A stretch of 54,861 nucleotides of DNA, taken from an uncultured bacterium (lineage in GTDB: Bacteria; Patescibacteriota; Gracilibacteria; Absconditabacterales; Absconditicoccaceae). Below the pieces are notes generated by a model. The model worked only from the letters and a program-made list of their open reading frames with translations. It did no database searches and was not told the origin of the DNA. The stretch lies in NCBI GenBank assembly GCA_903904875.1, contig CAIVEC010000015.1, forward strand, positions 1 through 54,861, given 5' to 3'. Shown here piece after piece: positions 34,921 through 44,928 of this stretch. A program made the position numbers and the translations under genes. Within the stretch, counting starts at the first letter, position 1; every line of letters begins with the position of its first letter.

Positions 34921-37200
34921 TTAGATTACTTCTAAAAATCTGCATTCGATTTTTCTGACTCAGAATTTCGGATTATGAAATTTTACGATAGCAAGATGAT
35001 TCCGTATCTCCAATACGTATCCTGTTCCGAATAATTTATGCCTGACTACATCTCATTCGTTGATATCCGGACCGCGTGACGGATCCATATCTCCTCAGAG
35101 ATCGAATTTCTTTTTCAGATCTTCCGGTATCTCGTCCAGGAATCTGCTCGGTGGATTCATTTTCGTTTGTCATCGTGTCATCCTGCTGTGTGCGTGCGAA
35201 AGGAAGAGAACATCCTTGGCTCTTGTCATGGCTACATACATCAATCTGCGTTCTTCTTCCAATAATTTCGGTTCCATCATTGCGTTGGATAATGGGAACA
35301 TATTATCTTCCAGTCCTGCGACGAATACCACAGGGAATTCTAATCCCTTGCTTGAGTGTACGGTCATCAATTTCACCGCATCGATATCACCGTGTTCGTT
35401 TTCTGAGATATCTGATAATAATGCCACTTCTTCCAAGAATTGTCTGAGCGTCTCTTCACCTGTTTCCACATATTTTTCCGCCATATTTATCAACTGTCCG
35501 ATGTTTTCATATTTTTCATCGGCCTGGATATCTCATCATTCCTCTTTGACCAAATATTCCCTGTATTTTATCTTTTTCACTAATTTTTCTAATACTTCAG
35601 CTGGCCTGTTCTCCGGTATATATTTTTTAAGCTCCTTGATAGCTGCCATAAATTCCTGGATTCACTTTTTCGCTATCGGTGTGACTTTGATATTGGATGA
35701 TTCTTTGATTGTTTTTTCAAGGATATCGAACAATGAGGTATCTTGAATCATTGCTTGCTCTTCGAGATGCTCGATGGTGGTCTTTCAGATTTTCCTGTTT
35801 GGTGTATTTAATATCCTTTTGAGGGAAACATTATCTACGGGATTGAGTAGATATCTGATATAAGAAATAACATCCTTGATTTCCTTCCTTTCGAAGAATT
35901 TGAACGCTCAAAACACTTTATAGGGTATTCCTTCTTGAATAAAGAGTTGTTCAAAAGGCGAGGACTGAGCGTTTGTCCTGTATAATATCGCTATCGATCA
36001 TCGGGATTTTATTTTGTTCCCTTCTTTCATCTTTTTGATGAGATCGATAATGTTCGCTGCCTCATCCATTTCGCTTCCATGAGAGAAAATAGTGATCTTA
36101 TCATCACCGGTCCTGTGCGGAATGATCTCTTTCTGATATTGATTGACGTTATTTTTGATGATATGATTGCTCGCATGAACGATATGCGGTTTGCTGCGAT
36201 AATTGATCTGTAATTTGAACATCTGGATATCCGGCCAATATCTTTTTACATTCAAAAAGTTTTCCATCATCGCTCATCTTCGTCCGTAAATGCTTTGAAA
36301 GTCATCTCCGATAAGCGTGATGTTGCCTTCTGGTCCGGAAAGCATTCTCATCAGCTCAAATTGGATCCGGTTGGTATCCTGAGCCTCATCCACTAATATA
36401 TAGGTAAATTTATTCTGCCGTTTTTTTAATATCTCCTTATCTTTTTTGAATAACATGTAGGGGAGTAGGAGTAGATCGTCAAAATCAAGTGAATTGGATT
36501 TTTCAAGTTCTTTCTGATATTGTTCATAGACCTTGTACATCGTCTGATCGTAATCGGATTTGATATTCTTGCTTGCGGACTGAGGATCTAGTCAAAGATT
36601 TTTCTGGCTGGAGATAAAATTCCTTGCTTCAGGCACTTTGAATATCTCCTGGAGATTTAGCTTCTTCAAAACATCCTTTAATACGGATTGGGATTCGTTC
36701 GTGTCGAAGATTCAGAAGTTCTTGGTATACTTCATTCATAATTTTTCTACGTCTTCTTTGAGTATCTTCAAAAAAATGCTATGGAATGTGCCTATCCGTT
36801 TCAACGAAGCGGCCGTATGGAAATGCTGTGGTGTGAGTACTTCGTCATTAGTCGTTACGCTTTCGAGAAAATCGTCAATACTGGTTTCAGGAAGCAGGTC
36901 TCAGGTAGCAGGTTGTTTTTTTGCTCCTTGTTCCTTGTTCCTTGCTCCTGTCAAAATATCCTTGGAAATCTTAACAAGTCTCTCTTTCATCTCGTTAGCA
37001 GCTTTGTTGGTGAAGGTGACTGCTAAAATCCTGGTAATAGAAATCTGCTTGCCTCGGACGAGATAGGCTATCTTATAGGTGAGCACTCTTGTTTTTCAAC
37101 TCCCTGCTCCAGCTATTATTAAAGATGAAGTGTCGGTGTAAATACATGCTTTTGTCTGTTCTTCGTTCAGCTGTGTCGCTACATACGCTTTGATATCCAT
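34921..37200 (-). CDS. UvrD/PcrA-type superfamily 1 DNA helicase
   Basis: [22 protein letters not shown]...[14 protein letters not shown]...DFDDLLLL...[11 protein letters not shown]...[14 protein letters not shown]...[21 protein letters not shown]...[15 protein letters not shown]. Confidence 0.93.
36883..36952 (-). repeat. Dispersed word-repeat element inside the helicase coding sequence (in frame)
   Basis: Reverse complement GACAGGAGCAAGGAACAAGGAACAAGGAGCAAAAAAACAACCTGCTACCTGAGACCTGCTTCCTGAAACC; related to 1822-1886. Confidence 0.6.
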
Positions 37201-37360
37201 GTTCCAGAATGTAGAATTAAAAAAAAATTGTGAATATAATAACTTGTTTGGGAGTGTAGTGAAAACTTTCCGTGTTTCAATTTGAATATTTCTTATTTTG
37301 TGGTTTTTTCTTATTGACTTATTTCAACTATTTACTATAAAATACATATTTATTCTTTAT

Positions 37361-38416
37361 ATGAAGAAGATGGGAGGCGATATTACGCACCATGTAAACA
37401 ATCCTCAAGTATTGAAAGATATGCAGGAATATCTTCGTAATCCTCAAACAATCAAAGAACTTTATGATGCGCTCAAAGCTCTGCCTCAGGAAGAATTTTA
37501 TGATTTGCATGAAGAGGAGTTGGGAGAAGTTTTTACGATGTATTGGAAATTATGAGAAAAACCCGATAGAGAGACAAATGACGATCGTATGAGATATGAT
37601 ATTGGCAAAATGATGGATCTTAAACGTGATGTTGAAGGAATAACTACCTGTTTATTGTCGGCATTAGAAAATTATTCAGCGCCGTATTATTTTAGAAAGG
37701 AGGAACAGGAGAAAAGACTCTTGTTTGAGAAACAAATGAAAATCTTGTTTGTTAATATCCTGGAGTGTCTTGCTGCTCATAAGAAAAAGATAACCATTGA
37801 TGAAGTGGTAGATCTAAAGCGTTATATCGTAGAGAGGTTTAATACGGTGAAGGCCCTCGATCATAATGAATTGGCTCACATTCTTTCTCTGTTGCTTCAA
37901 CGTCATATCTATGTATGAGAAAATACTATAGATAAGGCAATACAACATCTTATAGAAATCCACGGAGAAGATATCTCTCGTCCGCTATTATGATGAAGAG
38001 ATAATCCAAAAGATTATAAACGAGATTCATTGCTTTTCATGCAATATGGTTTCGGTCAAATTAGTATTGATGAAATGGTAGATGGATTTAAAGAAATTAT
38101 AAAAAGAAATAATGAATTCATCCAATCGTCATTACAGCCGTTTATCCCTTTATACAATTGGTTGCGTGTTGTGCTTCAAAAAACGAATGATGATGAGGAA
38201 ATAAGTGAACAACTTGTTTCAGCTAATGTTTCTACCGACATTACAGAAATAAAGGACGATATAGATATCAAAAGCATAGCTGACTATTCTTATGAAAACA
38301 ATTGTCTCAAAGTAGTATTGAAAACAGATAAAACTGTCTTGGAAGAAAAACTTCGTCCGTTAAAAAAAATCTGTGATCTGAGCAGAATGGATAATCTCCC
38401 TGCGTTAAATTCTTAA
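37361..38416 (+). CDS. Hypothetical protein (351 aa, alpha-helical)
   Basis: Three ORF fragments (37298/37589/38030) in one frame joined by TGA; no motif recognised. Confidence 0.65.
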
Positions 38417-38440
38417 TCTAAAATATTATTTTATAATAAA

Positions 38441-38472
38441 AAAATTCCCGGAAAATACTCCGGGAATTTTAA
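38441..38472. terminator. Bidirectional terminator AAAAAATTCCCGG-aaaatact-CCGGGAATTTT
   Basis: Long perfect inverted repeat between convergent genes. Confidence 0.85.
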
Positions 38473-38491
38473 TAAAGAATGATTTTTGATA

Positions 38492-39598
38492 TTATTTTTC
38501 CAAAATGATTGCTGCGATGTCAGGGAAATGCTCTGTATAATCGCCGAAGATTTGAATGCCGAAGGCATCGGTAGGAAGCTTATCCCAAGTGATCTTTTCT
38601 TTCCATCCTGCGCCGGAATATGATCCGAAACTCATAGGCGATGAGTGTATTTCGGTAAATGATGCCCATGGACGAATCAGTTTGTCCTTTACTTCCATCG
38701 GTTCTGCATGCATGTAGTCATGTTTTAAATGCGGCACTATGCATATAGGGAAATCACCAGCGATTCCTCCGCCCATTTGTAAGAAGGCAATGGATGAATC
38801 CTTGGTATTATCCACATACCATTCTGCTAAATGATGCATGTAAGCAAAGCCATGTTTGATGATTGACGGATTGATAGGATTTTTGAGTTTATACTTGGAG
38901 AGTAATGGGTGATTACCACTATAACATGCATGAGTAAAAATATTTCCCATCGTGCTATCTTCTGCTCCTGGTACATAGACAGGAATTTTGTATTTCCATG
39001 CTTGATATAACCAACAATCATCTTCGTTTGCTTTCAGATCTTTCTTTATCAGATTGTGCTCTAATAACTGGAAGAAAAATTCATGCCATAAATAACTCTT
39101 GTTTTCTTTTTGAGATTTACGCCACAATTTTTCCAGTTTAGGTAGGATTTTTCTTACGGACTCATCTTCAGGTAAAAACGTATCAGTAATCCGTCGTAAG
39201 CCTGCCTCACGGAGTTCGTTTTCTTCTTTTGGAGTAAGCTCCATGTAGCCGGGAATATTTGCATAGTGACGATGCGCTACATAACGATACAAGCTTTCTT
39301 CCATATTGGCTCCTGTTACAGATATTCCATGGAGTTTGCCTGCGCGTATAAGTTCACTAATAACTATTCCCATTTCAAATGAAGAACCAGCGCCTCCCAT
39401 GGAAAGAAATAGTTTTCCACCTCTTTTTAAGAATTTTCTTAACCATAATCCAGCATCTATAGTTTTTCCACCATTACAATGGCGTTTAGTGTAAACCAAA
39501 AAGTTAGTTATAGGTGTATTTGGATCTGGCTTGTAATTTCTTTCTCCTTGTACGATTTTTTTTTGTAAATCGGGAGATAATTTTTTAATTTTTGTCAT
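38492..39598 (-). CDS. Deoxyhypusine synthase-family protein
   Basis: GKTIDAGLWLRKFLKRGGKLFLSMGGAGSSFEMGIVISELIRAGKLHGISVTGANMEESLYRYVAH...SIIKHGFAYMHHLAEWY; uninterrupted 368 aa, no UGA. Confidence 0.8.
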   Translation of the reverse strand: MTKIKKLSPDLQKKIVQGERNYKPDPNTPITNFLVYTKRHCNGGKTIDAGLWLRKFLKRGGKLFLSMGGAGSSFEMGIVISELIRAGKLHGISVTGANMEESLYRYVAHRHYANIPGYMELTPKEENELREAGLRRITDTFLPEDESVRKILPKLEKLWRKSQKENKSYLWHEFFFQLLEHNLIKKDLKANEDDCWLYQAWKYKIPVYVPGAEDSTMGNIFTHACYSGNHPLLSKYKLKNPINPSIIKHGFAYMHHLAEWYVDNTKDSSIAFLQMGGGIAGDFPICIVPHLKHDYMHAEPMEVKDKLIRPWASFTEIHSSPMSFGSYSGAGWKEKITWDKLPTDAFGIQIFGDYTEHFPDIAAIILEK

Positions 39599-39790
39599 AA
39601 TTTTGTTTTAAGAAGATTTATATTAGTTTTTATTTTATGGTACATTTTGTATCTATTTTATAGAGTAAGTCAATACTTGTGTTTTTGGCTTGTTTCTAGC
39701 AATACTACCATCTATTGAAAAAACAGAGGAAATGATTATATATAAAAAAATACAGATTCCTCATGTGATTTGCATTTGGGTTAACCGACC

Positions 39791-39820
39791 GGGAGCCTGT
39801 TTTTTAGGCTCCTTTTTTTA
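39791..39820. terminator. Intrinsic terminator GGAGCCTgttttttAGGCTCCTTTTTTT
   Basis: 7-bp stem plus T-run. Confidence 0.8.
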
Positions 39821-39829
39821 AATATTCTT

Positions 39830-40189
39830 TTATTCGATTATTCCTTTTATATCCGATAAATGCTTAAATAAGCTCTCTTTTTCTTTATCGGTCGGCTGCG
39901 TATCTTTTTCTGTATATTTCTGTCTAAGATCCCATAATTCTCTTTTTAATTTCTCTATTTTCTCATCTACTTTATTATATTCCTTTTTATCTATTGTATT
40001 TATCTGTCTTTCGATGAATGTTCGATAATTATCCACTGCTTCGGTCACTGTTGTAAAACAAGCCGTCCAAGGATTTACCGTTCTAGAAAACTCAGCTTCT
40101 ATGGAAGCTTTGGCTCAGTCGATTATTTCTTTCATTTCATTTATCAAATCTCTCACTTTGGGAGAGAGTTCTGTAATATTTATATTCAT
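39830..40189 (-). CDS. Hypothetical coiled-coil protein (119 aa)
   Basis: MNINITELSPKVRDLINEMKEIIDGAKASIEAEF...DEKIEKLKRELWDLRQKYTEKDTQ. Confidence 0.6.
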
Positions 40190-40212
40190 AGAGTTTAGCG
40201 CTGAGAAATAAA

Positions 40213-41151
40213 TTATTCTTTTACTACTAATTTGTCCTTATATTGCTCATATATCTCTTTGATGTCTTCTGGAGTCTCATAGTTTGGAAAAAGTGTCTGG
40301 TTAAGTTCGATCTCTGTCGTTATTTGTTCAGCGATTGTATTGTTAGTTTCAATCAGATGATTGATGATTTTTTTATCTATTCCATTATGTTCCAAAATCT
40401 CCCTGATTTCCTCTTCCGTCATGATATGGAATTGTCATTTTGGTTTTCTTCTGTTTTCATCGTAAATTTTAAATCAATCCTTGATGGCGAGCGCCACTTC
40501 CCGTGCTTGTTTATCTGTTTTGGAGGGATAGAAGTAATTATTGTCCACTACGCAAGCAATCTGCTCTTTTTCCGCTAACGCCAAGAGCAGTTCATTCACT
40601 TTTTTGGATTCATTTGTTTCGTTATAGTCTTGTGCTATGATTTCCAGATAGACGTTGTCTTTTCCTATCGTATCCTGGATGAGGTGGATGATTTCAATTA
40701 TTTTAGACTCTTTCTCATCGAGCGCAATCATCTTGCCTATCCGTGAATTCGCTCATCCAAACAGACAAATAATCTCTCTTCAGAATTTTTTCAACGCTTG
40801 GAGATCTATCTTCGGCTTGCCTTTGATCCCTTCCTTGTTGGCGAATGACGTCAATTCCATGAGTGATTGATATCCTTCTTTGTTTTTTGCGAGAATGACG
40901 ATATTACCGATCTGTTGATCGGATATCTGGGAATTGATATCCATAACGAATCCAAGCTCTACCCCTATGATAGGTTTGATGCCTGCATCTTTGGCTAATT
41001 GGTAAAACTTAATGGCTCAATACATACCATTATAATCGGTGATGGCGATGGCATCCATTCAGAGTTCTTTGGCTTTGTTGACGATGGCTGCTGGTTTGCC
41101 TATCGCTTCGAGGAAGGAGAAGGTACTATGGCCGTGTAAGTGTGTAAACAT
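40213..41151 (-). CDS. Stand-alone PHP-domain protein resembling the DnaE N-terminus
   Basis: MFTHLHGHSTFSFLEAIGKPAAIVNKAKELGMDAIAITDYNGMYGAIKFYQLAKDAGIKPIIGVELGFV...FHIMTEEEIREIL; stops at 312 aa with no polymerase domain. Confidence 0.8.
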
Positions 41152-41310
41152 GTGTAAATAGCGTAAGTAGCGTAAATATCTATATAGAGTAGCAGAAGTG
41201 TATTTTTTTGTTTTGAGGTTTCAACGGTAAATGGAGAAAATCAGATTTTGTGATTGAAAAAACGAGGCTTTTTGGTATAGTGTAAACACTTTATTTTTGT
41301 TGTAATTGAA

Positions 41311-43476
41311 ATGTTTAAGAAGATAGTGATAGGAATGTTTTTGCTCTGCGGATTTTGTGCTTTTACATCTGCGGCTTCATGGAATTTGCCTGGCATAACT
41401 ATCGTTACTCGTGCCCAATGGTGAGCTAATGAAAGCTGGAGATATTCTCCTACTTCAAAAACTGAAAGAGATGCTATCAACCAGCAACAAACAGATAATG
41501 AAGCTGGTCAGCTTACAGAAACTGTCTATCAAGGACAGATGGCGACCGATTATCTTCTTGAAACAACGCCTGATGAACAAATCGTAAATGAATATCGCGA
41601 ATCATCAAGCGGTAATTTTCTTAAATGGCCGGAAAGTATTCATACAAATAAATCTAAGATCATCATTCATCATACTGCTGATGATTATTCCGCTTTGCTT
41701 ACGTGAGGGACTTGAGCAGCAATCCAAGAAATGCAGGCTATCTATAAATATCATACACTGACGAAATGACGAGGTGATATAGGATATAATTTTGTCATTG
41801 ACCCGTTTGGAAATATCTACGAGGGAAGAGCATGATGAGCATGAGTAGTATGAGCACAGACGGCTTGGAATAATACACCGAGCGTATGAATTTCCTTGAT
41901 GGGAAATTTCAATATCCAAACACCTACGGATGCGGCGCTTAAATCACTAGTAAAACTCACCACAGCTTTGGCAAGAAAATACAAGATCAACCCTAAAGCC
42001 ACTACTACGTATTTCAAAAAATCAGATACGGTCCCATATCTTCAAGCATATCAGAATTATACGATAGCAGGACATAGGGATGCATGAGTGACTTCCTGCC
42101 CAGGAACTAATCTCTATAATTTATTGCCGGAGATCAGGGATCAGGTCAGTGAAAATCTCACTACTTATACCTTGGTCAGCAGCACCCGTAAAATCGTTTC
42201 ATTACCTTCTGTAAATAGATGAATTACCGTAGATTGACGATATTATTCTGACAATGATACAGATACTTTTGCGCTTCCTATCAGATGGATAGGAGTGAAA
42301 TCATGCACGACGACAGATACCACTATCACTATCAATTCTTGTACGTCAAAAAACAATCAATTACTCATTTCATTGACGAAAAAATGAACGAGCGGACTCA
42401 AAACCATCAGTGCTGTTACTTCTTCAGGAACCAAAATGTTTTCCATGAACCTTATTCGGCAAGAAGATTTCGCAAGTATCGCCAATCAGTTGAAACAAGA
42501 CTATATGACCACGAGATGAATCACTGCTTCATCACAAAGCATCAATAAAATAACGTCAAAAATCACTGTATCTGATATAAAAACCTTGATGCAGTGACCG
42601 TTAAATATTCTGCTCTATGAATTGAGTACGAGTTTCCCAAGATATGAAATTTCTTGTGACGGGTGATGCAGTATCCAGGCTGATGATAAAACATATACGG
42701 ATACCAAACCTATTGTAGAAACAAGCAACGGATTCATCTATCTTACGCTTCCAATGTTTGAAAATCCTTTAGAAATTAAACTTCTTGAAATATCTTCATT
42801 GAGCGGAGGACTTGTCCATGTAAATAACTATACGAGAAAATCCTATGGAGGCACTCCATGGAATACTTTCAGAGGATCATTGATCCGAAAAAAGGATACC
42901 ATCAAAAATCTTGCCGCAGGGAAATTTCTTGATCAAGCCGTTGTGATAAACAGAACATCATTCGATAATTATATGAAGGGTATTGCGGAAACCAGCGATA
43001 GCGATAATGTCGAAAAACAAATATTAGTTTTATTGCTTGCAAAGATGTATACGTTATTCTATATGAATGGACAAAATACTCATCCATCGATTCCTGCAGG
43101 AGCTAGCTATCAAGCGATAGATAATCCTGATATGTTCCAGAAATACGTCTGAGCTTGACGGGAAAAAACTTCTAAAATGTCTTCGAGCTTATTAGCAAAT
43201 ATCCAAAATAAGGTCGTCATGTATGATGGCTATGTGCCTATCCTGCCGTATTTCAGCTGTTCTGGCGGATTCACCTGGTCAGCGAAAGAGAAACGGTGAT
43301 GGAACGACACGCCGTATCTTCAGTCTAAGCTGGATTTTGCTGCATGCTTTGATTTCAATGGACATGGTGTCGGACTCAGCGGAAAATGAGCGCAATATCT
43401 TGCAGAAAAATGATGGACCATGAAACAGATTCTGCAGTATTATTATCCTGGCGTAGAATTAGTTACTACCAACTAA
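41311..43476 (+). CDS. N-acetylmuramoyl-L-alanine amidase (Amidase_2/PGRP) fused to SpoIID-like domain
   Basis: Signal peptide; KIIIHHTADDYSALLTGGTGAAIQEMQAIYKYH...GDIGYNFVIDPFGNIYEGRAGG...TIAGHRDAGVTSCPG; C-term YFSCSGGFTWSAKEKRGWNDTPYL...CFDFNGHGVGLSGKGAQYLAEKG. Confidence 0.85.
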
Positions 43477-43500
43477 AAAATATTTTGTTTATAATAAAAA

Positions 43501-43528
43501 AAGGAATCGAAATACTCGATTCCTGTCC
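43501..43528. terminator. Intrinsic terminator AGGAATCG-aaatact-CGATTCCT
   Basis: 8-bp perfect stem flanked by A/T runs. Confidence 0.75.
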
Positions 43529-43548
43529 GTTTTTTTGATTCTTTGAAA

Positions 43549-43833
43549 TTATTGTTCGGTTGTCTTAAATGTAATAGTTCTTACTAACATAATTTTTGTT
43601 GAATAAGAAATCCGAGACTCATCCGCTGATTCCAAAGTTAAGAATGCATCTGATATTGATATTATTTCTACAGATTTGAATTCTTGTTCCTTTTTCTCAA
43701 TGAATTTGACAGTTGCTTTGTTCATTTTTTTTAATTCCTGTAATGTTTTTCGCTTTATTTCTTCTAACATATCTTCTAATGAATTTACGTCATATACAGA
43801 AGAAAGTGTTTCGATAGATACGTTTGTTTTCAT
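43549..43833 (-). CDS. Hypothetical protein (94 aa)
   Basis: MKTNVSIETLSSVYDVNSLEDMLEEIKRKTLQELKK...; flanked by terminator. Confidence 0.5.
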   Translation of the reverse strand: MKTNVSIETLSSVYDVNSLEDMLEEIKRKTLQELKKMNKATVKFIEKKEQEFKSVEIISISDAFLTLESADESRISYSTKIMLVRTITFKTTEQ

Positions 43834-43904
43834 GATTCTATATTTTTATTTGTTTTTATACTTATATATATTCTATTTATAAAGTCAAGTCTTTCGGGGT
43901 TGTA

Positions 43905-44801
43905 ATGAATATCGATTTTTTTACATATATTATGCTATTTTATATGCTAATATATTTCGTGTATAAACAGATCCTTCATACCTTATTCCAGTGAACTGCT
44001 GATCAGGCATGTGAACATATTCTTGCACTGTATGACAAGAAGGGTTTCTGTGTCGTCGATTATCTCTATTTCGCAAATATTTCCGCTAAAAAGCTTTTTG
44101 AATTGCATCATATCGCTTATCCGGTAGAGGACTTCCGTGAAGCGTTGCTTCATAACTATAAACAGATGAATATCAAGTGAATTTATCCTGTATATCAACA
44201 CGCTATCCTGGATGCTGATGTGGTGCTGATGGACGGTATCGCATTACAGCTTTTCTATTATCTCGCTAAGAAAAAACGATTAAAAAATCTGAATGGGACT
44301 GATTTCTGTCCGCATTTTCTCTCATATATCAAACAGCATCATCCGGATAAGGATATGAATGTCATTCTCTATGGAACCTATCCGCATCTGTTGGAAAAAA
44401 CAAAACAATTACTACTCAAACAAGGATATAATGTCGTCTATGCACAGGATGGCTATACGAATTTAGACTGGGACAATGTCGACCTTGCATTGAAGTCAAG
44501 AGATAAGGATATTAATATTCTTTTAGTCGCTAGAACGACCCCTCTCTATCCTATTCAAGAAATTTGGACATTTGCCAATAAAGACCATATTCGTCAACAT
44601 AGACTTCTCGTGATGAATCAAGGCGGCACCTTTGATTTCCGGGTCGGTGAGCAAAAAAGGGCTCCTAAACTTATAAGAACGCTTAAATTGGAACGGTTAC
44701 GAAGGCTTATTTCCGATCCCAAGAGAAATATCAAAAAAGTGGTCTCTACCTTGGCGCTTTTTAGGTATATTTTGTCGTATTTGCTGTTGAAAAAGAAGTA
44801 A
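43905..44801 (+). CDS. WecG/TagA/CpsF family glycosyltransferase
   Basis: DADVVLMDGIALQLFYYLAKKKRLKNLNGTDFCPHFL...NVILYGTYPHLLEKTKQLLLKQGYNVVYAQDGY...INILLVARTTPLYPIQEIW. Confidence 0.85.
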
Positions 44802-44928
44802 AGATGTATACATATAAAAAAAATGGCAGTTTTTTTGATTTTTTAGCCCCGGAGACGGGATAAAAACGATGGGAAAATCTTTTTGTGAGATTTCCCTCAT
44901 CTTATTTTATTGATTTACGCTTCATTTG

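Noticed and set aside
35060-35746. 228-aa plus-strand ORF
   Set aside because: Antisense shadow of the UvrD helicase gene, which has all SF1 motifs
42285-42548. 87-aa ORF inside the amidase region
   Set aside because: Out of frame with the amidase-SpoIID fusion, which is continuous through this interval with TGA=Gly
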